This document shows positions 16,174 through 27,573 of a stretch of 55,050 nucleotides of DNA, piece by piece; the stretch's first letter is position 1, and every line of letters starts with the position of its first letter. This stretch comes from SAR92 bacterium BACL16 MAG-120619-bin48. GTDB taxonomy: Bacteria > Pseudomonadota > Gammaproteobacteria > Pseudomonadales > Porticoccaceae. Position numbers and translations under genes: made by a program. Under the pieces are notes generated by a model. The model did no database searches and was not told the DNA's origin. It worked only from the letters and a program-made list of their open reading frames with translations. Where the stretch lies: NCBI GenBank assembly GCA_001438605.1, contig LIDE01000025.1, positions 1 to 55,050 of the forward strand. Reading direction: 5' to 3'.

Positions 16174-19100
16174 TACACAATCTCCTGATGCAGGCTTTGG
16201 ATACTGCGCACAGTAATGTCACCACGGAAGTTCAATGCCTGACAGACAGCATTGCCGCCAGCCATTGTTGTCGTATAGTAAACACGATGCTGTTCGGCGC
16301 TTGACCGAATTGCCGCGGAATCCAGTATAGCTTGACGCCCTTCTGTGGTGTTGATAATTAAATCAATCTTATCACTCTTGATCATGTCGACAATATTTGG
16401 CCGGCCTTCCTGCACTTTTTTGACCATGGTCACAGCAAAACCCGCCTGACCAATGATGTCGGCCGTACCTTTTGTGGCAACCAGTTTGAAGCCGAGATCA
16501 GACAGTTGTTTTGCTAGCGCCGGCACCTGTGCCTTGTCGCGCTCGCGGACGCTGACAAAGGCTGTTCCCTTGCTTGGAATTTCGTCACTGGCACCAAGCT
16601 GGGCTTTGCCATAGGCCTCTGCAAATGTAGCGCCAATACCCATCACTTCACCTGTCGATTTCATCTCTGGGCCGAGAATAGGGTCAATACCGGGGAATTT
16701 ATTGAATGGGAACACGGCTTCTTTAACACTGAAGTAAGGCGGAATGATTTCTTTGGTGAAGCCTTGAGACGCCAGAGTTTGACCAGCCATACAGCGGGCG
16801 GCAATTTTAGCCAGCGACACGCCGATACACTTTGACACAAAAGGCACTGTCCGCGAGGCGCGGGGGTTGACTTCGATCACGTATATTTTGCCATCTTGCA
16901 GCGCTAACTGAACGTTCATCAAGCCGCGCACACCCAATTCTAGGGCCATTTTCTTGCACACTTCACGCATCTGGTCTTGGATATCGTCGGCCAGACTGTA
17001 GGGCGGCAGCGAACAGGCGGAGTCACCAGAGTGGATACCCGCTTGCTCGATATGCTGCATGATGGCGCCAATCACGACCTGCTCACCATCGCTGACCGCA
17101 TCGACATCCATCTCAATTGCATTGGGCAGGAAGAAGTCGAGCAGAACGGGAGAATCATCTGACACGCGCACGGCGGTTTTCATATAGTGGCGCAGTTCGT
17201 CTTCTTTGTAGACAATTTCCATCGCCCGACCACCGAGAACATAAGAGGGTCGCACAACCAACGGGTAGCCAATTTTTTCAGCGAGCAGCACTGCTTCGTC
17301 GGCACTGCGGGCAGTCGCGTTGCGCGGCTGTAACAGTCCGAGCTTTTCAATCATCTTCTGGAAGCGCTCGCGATCTTCGGCGCGGTCGATTGCATCAGGG
17401 GTGGTACCAATAATGGGCACGCCTGCTGCCTCGAGAGCACGGGCAAGTTTCAACGGTGTCTGGCCGCCGAACTGCACAATCACGCCCTTTGGCTTTTCTA
17501 AACGCACCACTTCGAGCACATCTTCGAGTGTTACCGGTTCAAAAAACAGTCGGTCTGAGGTGTCGTAATCAGTCGAAACAGTTTCCGGATTACAGTTGAT
17601 CATTATGGTTTCGTAACCATCTTCGCGCATGGCGAGGGCTGCGTGAACACAGCAGTAATCAAATTCGATACCCTGACCAATTCGGTTGGGGCCGCCACCA
17701 AGAACAAGAATTTTGTCTCGATTACTGGGGCGCGCTTCGCACTCCTCCTCATAGGTGGAGTACATGTAAGCTGTGTCGGTTGAGAACTCTGCGGCACAGG
17801 TGTCCACGCGCTTGTAAACAGGGTGCAGTTCGAGCGCGTAGCGCAATTCACGAACGGCGGTTTCGCCACAGCCTAAAATGTCACCAATGCGGCGGTCTGA
17901 GAAGCCTTTGCGCTTTAGGCGGTAGAGCGACTGTTTATCCAAATCACTCAAGCTGCGCGTAGCGAGGGACTGCTCGTCTTTAATGAGGTCTTCGATCTGA
18001 ACTAAAAACCAGCGATCAATCTTAGTCAGCGCAAACACGTCTTCGACGCTCATGCCGCTGCGGAAAGCCTCGCCTACGTACCAGATACGATCTGGGCCGG
18101 CCACAGCGAGCTGACGATTGATCACAGCGCTGGGGTTTTCTGTCTCGTCGTTAATTTTAGGATCGAACCCGCTGGCGTCCACTTCAAGGCCGCGCAGGGC
18201 TTTTTGCAGAGACTCTTGGAAGGTTCTACCAATGGCCATCACTTCGCCAACTGACTTCATTTGCGTGGTTAGTGCTTGATTGGCTTTTTCAAACTTTTCA
18301 AAGGCAAAGCGAGGAATCTTAGTCACTACGTAGTCAATGCTCGGCTCAAACGACGCGGGCGTGGCACCACCGGTAATTTCGTTCTGCAATTCGTCGAGGG
18401 TGTAACCGATGGCCAACTTGGCGGCGACGCGGGCGATGGGAAAGCCTGTGGCCTTCGAGGCGAGGGCCGATGATCGCGACACTCTGGGGTTCATCTCAAT
18501 TACGATCAGGCGACCGTCGTCTGGATTTACGGCAAATTGCACATTAGAGCCGCCGGTTTCGACGCCGATCTCACGCAGCACCTTGATCGAGGCGTTGCGC
18601 ATGATTTGGTATTCTTTGTCAGTGAGGGTCTGCGCTGGCGCTACCGTAATCGAGTCGCCGGTGTGGATGCCCATCGGGTCAAAGTTCTCAATCGCACAGA
18701 CGATAATGCAGTTGTCTTTGCGGTCGCGGACCACTTCCATTTCGAACTCTTTCCAGCCAATCAGTGACTCGTCGATAAGGAGTTCGTTGGTCGGTGAAAG
18801 ATCTAAGCCTCGGCGACAGATCTCTTCGAATTCTTCGCGGTTGTAGGCAATACCGCCGCCGGATCCACCCATGGTGAACGATGGTCGGATAATACAGGGG
18901 AAGCCAAAGCGATCGGCGACTTGTGCAGCCTCTTCCATGCTGTGGGCGATACCGGAGTTCGGCGTGCTTAGGCCAATCGCTTTCATGGCGTGATCGAAGC
19001 GTTCGCGATCTTCGGCTTTGTCGATGGCATCGGCATTGGCGCCGATCATCTCAACAGCAAATTTATCTAACACGCCGTGCTTGGCGAGGTCGAGGGCACA

Positions 19101-19391
19101 GTTCAGGGCCGTCTGACCACCCATGGTAGGCAGCAATGCGTCGGGGCGCTCTTTCTCGATAATGCGTGCGACAGTGCGCCATTCGACAGGCTCGATGTAG
19201 GTCGCGTCAGCCATGGCTGGGTCAGTCATTATCGTTGCGGGATTGGAGTTGACCAAAATAACCCTGAAGCCTTCTTCGCGAAGCGCTTTACAGGCCTGGG
19301 CGCCGGAGTAGTCAAACTCACAGGCTTGGCCGATGATGATAGGGCCTGCACCCAATATTAGGATGCTTTTTATGTCGGTTCTTTTTGGCAT
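16173..19391 (-). CDS. carB: Carbamoyl-phosphate synthase large subunit
   Basis: This 1072-residue protein makes carbamoyl phosphate from bicarbonate, ammonia (delivered by CarA) and two ATP, for both arginine and pyrimidines. It holds two homologous ATP-grasp halves: [22 protein letters not shown] and [13 protein letters not shown] in the first, [20 protein letters not shown] and [13 protein letters not shown] in the second. Between them lies the oligomerisation domain. At the C-terminus is an MGS-like allosteric domain with [16 protein letters not shown]. It starts 9 bases after the carA stop and overlaps greA by one base. Confidence 0.98.
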   Translation of the reverse strand: MPKRTDIKSILILGAGPIIIGQACEFDYSGAQACKALREEGFRVILVNSNPATIMTDPAMADATYIEPVEWRTVARIIEKERPDALLPTMGGQTALNCALDLAKHGVLDKFAVEMIGANADAIDKAEDRERFDHAMKAIGLSTPNSGIAHSMEEAAQVADRFGFPCIIRPSFTMGGSGGGIAYNREEFEEICRRGLDLSPTNELLIDESLIGWKEFEMEVVRDRKDNCIIVCAIENFDPMGIHTGDSITVAPAQTLTDKEYQIMRNASIKVLREIGVETGGSNVQFAVNPDDGRLIVIEMNPRVSRSSALASKATGFPIARVAAKLAIGYTLDELQNEITGGATPASFEPSIDYVVTKIPRFAFEKFEKANQALTTQMKSVGEVMAIGRTFQESLQKALRGLEVDASGFDPKINDETENPSAVINRQLAVAGPDRIWYVGEAFRSGMSVEDVFALTKIDRWFLVQIEDLIKDEQSLATRSLSDLDKQSLYRLKRKGFSDRRIGDILGCGETAVRELRYALELHPVYKRVDTCAAEFSTDTAYMYSTYEEECEARPSNRDKILVLGGGPNRIGQGIEFDYCCVHAALAMREDGYETIMINCNPETVSTDYDTSDRLFFEPVTLEDVLEVVRLEKPKGVIVQFGGQTPLKLARALEAAGVPIIGTTPDAIDRAEDRERFQKMIEKLGLLQPRNATARSADEAVLLAEKIGYPLVVRPSYVLGGRAMEIVYKEDELRHYMKTAVRVSDDSPVLLDFFLPNAIEMDVDAVSDGEQVVIGAIMQHIEQAGIHSGDSACSLPPYSLADDIQDQMREVCKKMALELGVRGLMNVQLALQDGKIYVIEVNPRASRTVPFVSKCIGVSLAKIAARCMAGQTLASQGFTKEIIPPYFSVKEAVFPFNKFPGIDPILGPEMKSTGEVMGIGATFAEAYGKAQLGASDEIPSKGTAFVSVRERDKAQVPALAKQLSDLGFKLVATKGTADIIGQAGFAVTMVKKVQEGRPNIVDMIKSDKIDLIINTTEGRQAILDSAAIRSSAEQHRVYYTTTMAGGNAVCQALNFRGDITVRSIQSLHQEIV

Positions 19392-19400
19392 GTCGTCTCG

Positions 19401-20543
19401 CTAGCGTCTAGCTTCCATTAATTCAATAAATTGATTAAACAGGGATTCTGCGTCGTGTGGACCGGGGCTTGCCTCGGGGTGACCTTGAAAACTAAACGCA
19501 GGCTTATCGGTGCGCTTAATGCCCTGCAAACTGCCGTCGAACAGTGATCGATGAGTGGCCACGAGGTTTGCTGGCAGATTGTTTTCATCCACTGCAAAAC
19601 CATGATTCTGACTGGTAATCATCACTATGTTGTTTTCAATGTCTTCCACTGGGTGATTGGCGCCGTGGTGGCCAAACTTCATTTTTACGGTTTTAGCGCC
19701 AGAGGCCAACGCGAGTAACTGATGTCCCAAACAGATACCAAACACGGGGATATCGGTTTCGAGAATGGTTTTAATCGCTGTAATGGCGTAGTCGCAGGGC
19801 TCTGGATCGCCCGGGCCATTGGAGAGGAAAACGCCGTCAGGCTGCATTGCTAGCACCTCACTCGCCGGTGTTTTGGCTGGCACTACGATAAGTTCACAGT
19901 CGCGATCCACCAGCATGCGCAAAATATTGCGTTTAACGCCAAAGTCGTAGGCAACCACTTTGTACTTTGTGCTGCTTGGGTCTTGCTCTTTGTGACCTAC
20001 GCCCAATTGCCAGCTGTGCTCGCGCCACTGGTAGGTGCTGTCCGTTGTCACCTCTTTGGCAAGATCCATGCCTTTTAGACCAGCAAAATTGCGCGCGTGG
20101 GCCAAAGCTGTTTCGTCATCGACATCGCCCGCCATAATGCAGCCGCTCTGAGCACCCGTCTCGCGCAGGATACGGGTCAATCGGCGGGTGTCGATATCGG
20201 CAATACCGAGGATATTTTTCGCTTGCAGGTAACCATCTAAGGATTGTTGGCTGCGGAAGTTGGACACGAGCAGCGGCAGATCGCGGATCACTAACCCTGA
20301 CGCCCAAATTCGATCAGACTCGGCATCTTCATCGTTGACGCCGACATTGCCGATATGGGGATAGGTCAAGGTAACAATTTGCTGAGCGTAAGAGGGATCC
20401 GTCAGAATTTCTTGATAGCCAGTGAGGGCTGTATTGAAGACTACTTCACCAACGGAGAAACCATCCACACCGATGGCAGTTCCTCTGAAAATTGTTCCGT
20501 CTGCAAGCGCAAGTACGGCTTCCCGGTGAGTATGGGAATTCAC
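19401..20543 (-). CDS. carA: Carbamoyl-phosphate synthase small subunit (glutaminase)
   Basis: This 380-residue subunit removes ammonia from glutamine and channels it to CarB. The N-terminal CarA domain ([34 protein letters not shown]) is followed by a class-I glutamine amidotransferase with the nucleophile Cys in [15 protein letters not shown] and the His/Glu pair in QGHPEASPG. The start is GTG at 20543, with a strong AGGAGG four bases before it. It is the first gene of carA-carB-greA, separated from dapB by a terminator, so it should have its own promoter in the 84 bases before the start; I see no convincing -35/-10 pair. Confidence 0.97.
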   Translation of the reverse strand: MNSHTHREAVLALADGTIFRGTAIGVDGFSVGEVVFNTALTGYQEILTDPSYAQQIVTLTYPHIGNVGVNDEDAESDRIWASGLVIRDLPLLVSNFRSQQSLDGYLQAKNILGIADIDTRRLTRILRETGAQSGCIMAGDVDDETALAHARNFAGLKGMDLAKEVTTDSTYQWREHSWQLGVGHKEQDPSSTKYKVVAYDFGVKRNILRMLVDRDCELIVVPAKTPASEVLAMQPDGVFLSNGPGDPEPCDYAITAIKTILETDIPVFGICLGHQLLALASGAKTVKMKFGHHGANHPVEDIENNIVMITSQNHGFAVDENNLPANLVATHRSLFDGSLQGIKRTDKPAFSFQGHPEASPGPHDAESLFNQFIELMEARR

Positions 20544-20626
20544 ACAACCTCCTAATTAGTTAACATGTAGCGTAAACCTGAGATCAGGCAACTCCGATAA
20601 CGGCATCAGTCGACTGTGAATATTTG

Positions 20627-20663
20627 TAAAAAAGCGAGATGAAACTTTTCGTCTCATCTCGCT
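20627..20663 (-). terminator. Terminator after dapB
   Basis: AGCGAGATGA and TCATCTCGCT form a perfect 10-bp stem with an 11-base loop. On the minus strand six T follow. It separates dapB from carA. Confidence 0.88.
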
Positions 20664-20808
20664 AAATAATATTCTGCTGTGCTCTAACCTCTCGGAATGA
20701 GACCGCCTTTTTAAGCTGCGGTGTTAGGAGGGCATTGTATGCATTAGACCCCTTTTTGTCCATCATTGATGTGGATAAATTTACCCGTTGCCGAATTTAG
20801 CCGAGCCA

Positions 20809-21696
<888 letters not shown>

Positions 21697-22821
21697 TTAG
21701 CTGGTCAAATTGTCGAAGAATTTTTTCACGCCATCAAACCATGAACTACTGCGCGGCGAGTGCTGACTTTGACCGTCCAGACTGTCTTCAAACGCTTGCA
21801 ACAGCTTGCGCTGCTCAGCACTTAGACTGACCGGCGTTTCAACCACGACACGGCAGAGCAAATCGCCAACGCCACCGCCGCGAACAGGGGCAACCCCTTT
21901 ACCGCGCAAGCGGAACAATTTTCCGGTCTGGGTTTCCGCAGGGATTTTTAATTTTACTTTGCCTGACAGGGTTGGGACTTCTAAATCACCCCCAAGTGCG
22001 GCTTGGGCAAAACTGATGGGCACTTCACAGTGCAAATTGCTGTCGTCGCGGACAAAAATCGGATGGTCGCGAACCACCATTTGGACATAGAGATCACCGG
22101 CAGGGCCACCATTAGGTCCGGCCTCGCCCTTGCCTGCAAGACGAATACGATCGCCGGTATCAACGCCCGCGGGAATTTTGACGGAGAGTGTTTTGCGCTC
22201 TTCTTTGACACCTTGACCGCGACAGCTGCCACAGGGGTCCGTGATCATCTGACCGCGGCCACGGCACTTCGGACAGGCTTGCTGCACAGAGAAGAAGCCC
22301 TGCGACATGCGAACTTGGCCAGCGCCATTACAGGTTGTACAGGTAACTGGTGTCGTGCCTTTGCGCGCGCCAGACCCTTCACAGGTCTCACAGTGCACGG
22401 TTGTCGGTACATCGATCTGAACGGTTTTTCCTTTAACAGCGTCTTCTAGATCAAGCTGAAGGTCGTAGCGCATATCGGATCCGCGCGCTGGGCCGCTGCG
22501 TCCTCGACCACCACCGCCGCCAAAAATATCACCAAAAACATCGCCAAAAACATCACTAAAGCCACCACCGCCGCCAAAGCCCCCGGCACCCGCACCGCCT
22601 ACACCTGCGTGGCCAAAGCGGTCGTAGTTAGCCTTCTTCTCTTGATCACCGAGGATTTCATAGGCTTCCTGCGCCTCTTTGAACTTGTCTTCGGCGTCTG
22701 CGCCCTCTGGATTACGGTCGGGGTGATATTTCATCGCGATGCGACGAAAGGCCTTTTTGATCTCTTGTTCTGAAGCGTTTTTATCAACACCCAGTACGTC
22801 GTAATAGTCGCGTTTTGACAT
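21697..22821 (-). CDS. dnaJ: Chaperone DnaJ (Hsp40)
   Basis: This 374-residue co-chaperone stimulates the DnaK ATPase and delivers substrates. The J domain has HPD ([11 protein letters not shown]), then a Gly/Phe-rich linker ([19 protein letters not shown]), then four CxxCxGxG zinc repeats ([32 protein letters not shown]) and the C-terminal substrate domains. [11 protein letters not shown] at 22821 is the family start; the frame upstream is unsupported. It follows dnaK with 183 bases between, including a perfect hairpin. Confidence 0.98.
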   Translation of the reverse strand: MSKRDYYDVLGVDKNASEQEIKKAFRRIAMKYHPDRNPEGADAEDKFKEAQEAYEILGDQEKKANYDRFGHAGVGGAGAGGFGGGGGFSDVFGDVFGDIFGGGGGRGRSGPARGSDMRYDLQLDLEDAVKGKTVQIDVPTTVHCETCEGSGARKGTTPVTCTTCNGAGQVRMSQGFFSVQQACPKCRGRGQMITDPCGSCRGQGVKEERKTLSVKIPAGVDTGDRIRLAGKGEAGPNGGPAGDLYVQMVVRDHPIFVRDDSNLHCEVPISFAQAALGGDLEVPTLSGKVKLKIPAETQTGKLFRLRGKGVAPVRGGGVGDLLCRVVVETPVSLSAEQRKLLQAFEDSLDGQSQHSPRSSSWFDGVKKFFDNLTS

Positions 22822-22964
22822 ATGCTGTTGTTTTTTCCTAACCGTCACTGATGGGTAAATGGCCCATCGCACACAACCAGACTGCTGTAATGAGTCTGAC
22901 TACTGTAAATAAAGTAAGGCGCAAACCAATGTTCGCGCCTCGTAGGGGTAACAAGCTTTTCCCT

Positions 22965-22992
22965 GAGCAGCTCTGTGGTAAAAGAGCTGCTC
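22965..22992 (-). promoter_or_regulatory. Perfect hairpin in the dnaK-dnaJ gap
   Basis: GAGCAGCTCT and AGAGCTGCTC form a 10-bp perfect stem with an 8-base loop, 12 bases after the dnaK stop. No U tract follows on the minus strand. It may stabilise the dnaK mRNA or lower dnaJ expression. Confidence 0.6.
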
Positions 22993-23004
22993 ATTGCTGG
23001 AGGC

Positions 23005-24915
23005 TTACTTGCGTTCGTCTTTTACTTCTTCAAACTCTGCATCCATTGCATCGTCCGCTGCTGGCTGTTCACCGCTCTCTGCTTGACCTGCTTGTGCCTG
23101 CTCTGCATAGAGCTTTTGTGCCAAGGCTGAAGAAGCGTCTGAAAGCACTTTAGTAGCTGCCTCAATGGCGTCCTTGTCGTCTGCTTTAAGTGCATCTTCA
23201 ACGCCTTTAATCGCTGCTTCGATCGCTGCTTTTTCTTCGGCGGTGGCTTTGTCGCCAGCTTCAGCGAGGGTCTTCTTGGCCGCATGGGCTAGGCCGTCAG
23301 CGGTATTGCGAGCCTGAACGAGGTCAGCAAACTTTTGATCTTCTGCGGCGTTAGCTTCAGCGTCTTTTACCATTGCATCAATTTCTGCGTCGGAGAGACC
23401 AGAGGACGCTTTAATAATGATCGACTGCTCTTTGCCGGTTGCCTTGTCTTTCGCACCAACATTCAGAATACCGTTGGCATCAATATCAAAGGTCACTTCA
23501 ATCTGTGGCATGCCGCGCGGTGATGGCGGAATGTCGGCCAAGTCAAAACGGCCCAGCGATTTGTTTTGCGAGGCTTGCTTGCGCTCACCTTGGACCACGT
23601 GAATGGTTACCGCAGTCTGGTTGTCATCTGCCGTAGAGAAGATCTGCGATTTTTTGGTTGGGATGGTCGTGTTCTTTTCAATCACCGGTGTGGCAACACC
23701 CCCCATGGTTTCGATACCTAAGCTAAGTGGCGTGACGTCGAGGAGCAGCACATCTTTCACGTGACCAGACAACACTGCACCCTGCAACGCGGCGCCCACG
23801 GCAACAGCTTCGTCGGGGTTCACATCTTTGCGCGGCTCTTTGCCGAAAAACTTGCTAACCTTTTCCTGCACCATAGGCATGCGTGTTTGACCGCCCACAA
23901 GAATGATCTCGTCAATATCACCGACAGACTTGCCCGCGTCTTTTAGGGCAATTCTGAGGGGTTCGAGGGAGCGTTCAACTAACTCTTCGACCAGCGACTC
24001 TAGCTTGGCGCGAGTCAGCTTGACCACAAGGTGCTTTGGACCGGTGGCATCTGCTGTGATGTACGGCAGGTTCACTTCGGTTTGCTGGCTTGATGAGAGT
24101 TCGATCTTAGCTTTCTCAGCGGCTTCTTTCAGACGCTGCATGGCTAGCGGATCGCCATGGATGTCGATGCCGCTATCGCGCTTAAATTCAGATGATAGGT
24201 GCTCAATTAAACGCATATCGAAATCTTCACCACCGAGGAATGTGTCACCGTTGGTGGCCAGCACTTCAAACTGCTTTTCACCATCGACGTCAGCAATTTC
24301 GATAATAGAGATATCGAAGGTACCGCCACCGAGGTCGTAAACGGCTACCACGCTGTCGCCGGCTGTTTTATCAATACCGTAGGCCAGTGCTGCTGCGGTT
24401 GGCTCGTTGATAATACGCTTGACGTCGAGACCTGCAATGCGGCCTGCGTCTTTGGTTGCTTGGCGCTGTGAGTCGTTGAAGTAAGCGGGTACGGTGATCA
24501 CGGCTTCGGTTACGGTCTCGCCAAGATAGTCTTCAGCGGTTTTTTTCATTTTCTTGAGCACTTCAGCAGAAATCTGCGGGGCGGCTTTGCGGTCGCCTTT
24601 AATTTCTACCCATGCGTCGCCGTTGTCGGCTTTAACGATTTTGTAAGGCACCATTTTGATGTCTTTTTGCACAACGTCGTCTTCAAAGCGGCGACCGATC
24701 AAACGCTTAACCGCATAGACTGTGTTGTGGGGATTGGTAACAGCTTGGCGCTTGGCTGACTGGCCCACCAAGATTTCGCCGTCGTCTGTATAAGCTACAA
24801 CCGATGGCGTGGTGCGCGCACCTTCTGAATTTTCTAATACTTTGGGTTTATCTCCTTCGAGGACGGCCACACATGAGTTGGTCGTTCCTAGGTCGATGCC
24901 GATAATCTTGCCCAT
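23005..24915 (-). CDS. dnaK: Chaperone DnaK (Hsp70)
   Basis: This 636-residue Hsp70 has the ATPase domain with [29 protein letters not shown] and [13 protein letters not shown], the linker [16 protein letters not shown], and the substrate and lid domains. The acidic C-terminal tail ends with [13 protein letters not shown], the co-chaperone tail of proteobacterial DnaK. It binds unfolded peptides in an ATP cycle driven by DnaJ and GrpE, its neighbours. A sigma-32 type promoter is seen at 24985-25013, so it is heat-shock controlled apart from transcription coming from grpE. Confidence 0.98.
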   Translation of the reverse strand: MGKIIGIDLGTTNSCVAVLEGDKPKVLENSEGARTTPSVVAYTDDGEILVGQSAKRQAVTNPHNTVYAVKRLIGRRFEDDVVQKDIKMVPYKIVKADNGDAWVEIKGDRKAAPQISAEVLKKMKKTAEDYLGETVTEAVITVPAYFNDSQRQATKDAGRIAGLDVKRIINEPTAAALAYGIDKTAGDSVVAVYDLGGGTFDISIIEIADVDGEKQFEVLATNGDTFLGGEDFDMRLIEHLSSEFKRDSGIDIHGDPLAMQRLKEAAEKAKIELSSSQQTEVNLPYITADATGPKHLVVKLTRAKLESLVEELVERSLEPLRIALKDAGKSVGDIDEIILVGGQTRMPMVQEKVSKFFGKEPRKDVNPDEAVAVGAALQGAVLSGHVKDVLLLDVTPLSLGIETMGGVATPVIEKNTTIPTKKSQIFSTADDNQTAVTIHVVQGERKQASQNKSLGRFDLADIPPSPRGMPQIEVTFDIDANGILNVGAKDKATGKEQSIIIKASSGLSDAEIDAMVKDAEANAAEDQKFADLVQARNTADGLAHAAKKTLAEAGDKATAEEKAAIEAAIKGVEDALKADDKDAIEAATKVLSDASSALAQKLYAEQAQAGQAESGEQPAADDAMDAEFEEVKDERK

Positions 24916-24984
24916 CAGTTAAATCTCCGTTCTCTGTCTTAACAACCTGTTGCCAGGATTTGTTGGTTTATGTTCATGTTTCTT

Positions 24985-25013
24985 TATGTGGGTGCGAGTT
25001 ACATAAATTCAAG
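24985..25013 (-). promoter_or_regulatory. dnaK: Sigma-32 heat-shock promoter of dnaK
   Basis: On the minus strand CTTGAA (25013-25008) is followed after 15 bases by CCCACATA (24992-24985). This is close to the sigma-32 consensus CTTGAA-N13-15-CCCCATNT. It lies 70 bases upstream of dnaK. Confidence 0.75.
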
Positions 25014-25057
25014 GGCTTGTCCTATTATTTATGCCACCCAATGTTGTTCAAAACTGC

Positions 25058-25651
25058 TTAAGGCGCCCGTGACACCACAACCATTGCTGGCCGAATAAGG
25101 CGGCCGTTGAGGGTGTATCCTTTTTGGAACACATCAATCACGGTGTTGGCCTCAACATCCGCATTGGGGACCATGGAAACAGCTTGATGCAAATTGGCAT
25201 CAAAGGGCTGGCCCGCAGGATCGATGGGCTCAACTTTGAATCGCACCAAAACATCAACAAAGCTTTTCAGAGTGAGTTGAATACCTTCAGCGACAGCTTT
25301 TTGGCCATCGTCGTCGCTATTGATGGCTGTCAGCGCGCGCTCCAAATTGTCCACAACGGGCAGCAGGTCTGCGGCAAACCGGTCAAGGGCAAATTTGTGG
25401 GCGTTCTCGACGTCGCGCTCAGCGCGGCGGCGCATATTTTGCATTTCGGCCTGAATTCTCAGCACCTGGTCATTGGACTCGGCAAGCTGCTGCTGTAACT
25501 GTTCAGTTTCACTGAGGGCATCGTCGCCGAGCAGTTCTCGCTCTATCTCTTCGTTAGTTGCGCGGCCATCGTCCACTGACTCTTTAGGCTGCTCGTCGCC
25601 ATGACCGTTTACGGGGTCTTGTACTTGATCGTTTTCTGTTTCCTGTGGCAC
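25058..25651 (-). CDS. grpE: Nucleotide exchange factor GrpE
   Basis: GrpE releases ADP from DnaK. The 197-residue protein has an acidic N-terminal tail, a long coiled coil (ETEQLQQQLAESNDQVLRIQAEMQNMRRRAERD) and the C-terminal beta domain (VEPIDPAGQPFDANLHQAVS, VIDVFQKGYTLNGRLIRPAMVVVS). The start is GTG at 25651 with GAGGA 6 bases upstream. A near-perfect heat-shock promoter lies 54 bases upstream. It is the first gene of the grpE-dnaK-dnaJ block. Confidence 0.96.
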   Translation of the reverse strand: MPQETENDQVQDPVNGHGDEQPKESVDDGRATNEEIERELLGDDALSETEQLQQQLAESNDQVLRIQAEMQNMRRRAERDVENAHKFALDRFAADLLPVVDNLERALTAINSDDDGQKAVAEGIQLTLKSFVDVLVRFKVEPIDPAGQPFDANLHQAVSMVPNADVEANTVIDVFQKGYTLNGRLIRPAMVVVSRAP

Positions 25652-25704
25652 GCCGAATCCTCACATGGTTGGTTATAGTCGCCAAAGTTTTTGGCTTTAC
25701 AGCA

Positions 25705-25732
25705 ATATGGGGACAAACTAATCAGTTTCAAG
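25705..25732 (-). promoter_or_regulatory. grpE: Sigma-32 heat-shock promoter of grpE
   Basis: On the minus strand CTTGAAA (25732-25726), 13 bases, then CCCCATAT (25712-25705), which is an almost perfect sigma-32 promoter. It partly overlaps the divergent recN promoter region. Confidence 0.88.
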
Positions 25733-25735
25733 CGA

Positions 25736-25771
25736 TTGCGTATAGTCAATCTGTTCTGTATAAATCCACTA
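25736..25771 (+). promoter_or_regulatory. recN: recN promoter with an imperfect LexA-like site
   Basis: TTGCGT (25736-25741), 17 bases, then TATAAA (25759-25764). Overlapping the -10 is CTGT-N8-ACTA (25756-25771), which resembles the LexA box CTGT-N8-ACAG with two mismatches. The promoter is convincing; the operator is tentative. Confidence 0.45.
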
Positions 25772-25791
25772 CCGTTCTAAGGTACTGAAAA

Positions 25792-27465
25792 TTGCTGTTA
25801 TCTATTCATATCAATAACTACACACTGGTCGAATCGCTGGAGATTGAATTCTCAGGCGGCACGACAGCGATCACCGGCGAAACCGGCGCCGGCAAATCAT
25901 TGGTGCTCGACGCGCTGGGCATGGCGCTGGGCGATCGCGCCGATGTGGATACGATTCGCCATGGTAAAGAGCGTGCGGAAATCTCTGCCACCTTTGATAT
26001 TCGCGAGATAGCTGCAGCGCAGCAGTGGCTGCAGGACAATGATTTTGATACGGGCGATGAATGTATTTTGCGACGCCTCTACTCCACCGAAGGTCGCTCC
26101 AAAGGCTACATTAACGGCCAGCCCTGCACCATGCAGCAGTTGCAGTCACTGGGCGAGATGCTCACCGATATCCATAGCCAGCACGAGCACCAGTCCCTCC
26201 TGCGCCGTGACACTCACCGCCGCTTGTTGGACGAATATGCCGACAGTACCGCGCTGGCGGAAAAAGTGCGGCATAGTTTTCAGCAGTGGAACAGCAACCA
26301 CAAGAAATTACAGCGGCTGTTGGAAAGGACGGATGAGCTGACGGCCCGCAAAGAGCTACTCACCTTTCAAGTCGCGGAATTGGAACAATTGGGCCTTGAG
26401 TGCGACGAGTTAGAATCCCTTGAAAATGAACAACAGACACTGGCCAATGCTGAGCAGATTCTCGTCGACAGTCAGAGTGTGCTGGCAATTTGTGATCAGG
26501 CCGACGACTTCAATGTGCGCGCCGGCATCAATCGTGCGCTGTCCATTTTGGCGACGTTAAAACATAAGCCTGCACCGCTTTCGAGCGCGGAAGAACTGTT
26601 AAATAGTGCGTTGATACAAGTGGAAGAAGCGATTAGTGAAATGGAACACCACGTCGATCGTTTCGAGGCCAATCCGCAGCGGCTGCAAGAGGTCGAGGAG
26701 CGACTCTCGGCGATTTTCCAGCTGTCGCGCAAGCACCGTGTCCATGCAAGCCAGCTGGCAGAGACGTTGATAGAGCTAAAGAGCGAGTTAGCGAGTTTGA
26801 CCGACGGCGGCAATAGCCTCGAAGCCTTGCAAGCGGACGTGGATCGGTTGTCAAACGAGTACACAGCCTGTGCGGCGCAACTAACCGCTGCGCGAACTCG
26901 CGCGTCCACCTTAATGAGCGCCGAGATCAATCACCAATTGCACCTGCTGTCGATGAAAGGCGCCGAACTGCTGGTAGCAACAACCCCGATCACCGACGGC
27001 GAGTTCCGTGCGACAGGGGCTGAGGACGTTGAGTTTTTAATTGCCACCAACCCAGGCCAACCGCACAAAGCGCTGCAAAAAATTGCCTCGGGGGGCGAGC
27101 TGTCTCGCGTAAGTCTAGCCATTCAGGTGGTCGCTGCCGCTCACTCAGCGATTCCCACGCTAATATTTGACGAGGTGGATGTGGGTATTGGCGGCAGCAC
27201 TGCGGATATTGTTGGGCAATTGCTCAAGCAGCTAGGGCAACGCGGACAGGTCATTAGTGTTACGCATCAACCTCAGGTCGCGGCACACGCCCATCATCAC
27301 TATCGTGCCAGCAAAGTGGTGGATAATGGAGGTGCGGCGTCACTGATGACCAATCTTAATCAACAGCAGCGGATCGAGGAACTTGCGCGCATGTTGGGCG
27401 GCGCTACGGTAACCGAACAAACTCTCTCCCATGCCGCAGAACTACTGAATCTGGCGTCCACCTAA
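25792..27465 (+). CDS. recN: DNA repair ATPase RecN
   Basis: RecN is an SMC-like ATPase that gathers at double-strand breaks and aids RecA-dependent repair. The 557-residue product has Walker A GETGAGKS near residue 30, long coiled-coil arms, the LRRLYSTEGRSKGYINGQ segment, the signature ASGGELSRVSLAIQV and Walker B TLIFDEVDVGIGG. The start is TTG 25792 (MLLSIHINNY), matching the E. coli N-terminus, with AAGG upstream. It is divergent from grpE, as in many relatives, and ends at a shared terminator with pnp. Confidence 0.96.
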   Translation: MLLSIHINNYTLVESLEIEFSGGTTAITGETGAGKSLVLDALGMALGDRADVDTIRHGKERAEISATFDIREIAAAQQWLQDNDFDTGDECILRRLYSTEGRSKGYINGQPCTMQQLQSLGEMLTDIHSQHEHQSLLRRDTHRRLLDEYADSTALAEKVRHSFQQWNSNHKKLQRLLERTDELTARKELLTFQVAELEQLGLECDELESLENEQQTLANAEQILVDSQSVLAICDQADDFNVRAGINRALSILATLKHKPAPLSSAEELLNSALIQVEEAISEMEHHVDRFEANPQRLQEVEERLSAIFQLSRKHRVHASQLAETLIELKSELASLTDGGNSLEALQADVDRLSNEYTACAAQLTAARTRASTLMSAEINHQLHLLSMKGAELLVATTPITDGEFRATGAEDVEFLIATNPGQPHKALQKIASGGELSRVSLAIQVVAAAHSAIPTLIFDEVDVGIGGSTADIVGQLLKQLGQRGQVISVTHQPQVAAHAHHHYRASKVVDNGGAASLMTNLNQQQRIEELARMLGGATVTEQTLSHAAELLNLAST

Positions 27466-27503
27466 CCGCCCGCACCGCACGCTCTTCTGACTCATCTTTC
27501 AGG

Positions 27504-27546
27504 CATAAAAAAATCCCCAACCATTGTCACAGTTGGGGATTTTTGT
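27504..27546. terminator. Bidirectional terminator between recN and pnp
   Basis: AAATCCCCAAC and GTTGGGGATTT form an 11-bp stem, with T tracts on both strands. It serves convergent recN and pnp. Confidence 0.92.
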
Positions 27547-27573
27547 GCTTTTACGCAGTTGCTACAGGCTGAG

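Noticed and set aside
18409-18846. Plus-strand frame opposite carB
   Set aside because: Antisense shadow of the first ATP-grasp half of carB; no independent signals.
20544-20626. Promoter for carA with arginine or pyrimidine control
   Set aside because: A promoter is expected there, but I could not find a convincing -35/-10 pair or an ARG box, so none is listed.
26496-26930. Minus-strand frame opposite recN
   Set aside because: Ser/Ala/Arg-rich translation typical of an antisense shadow within an intact gene.
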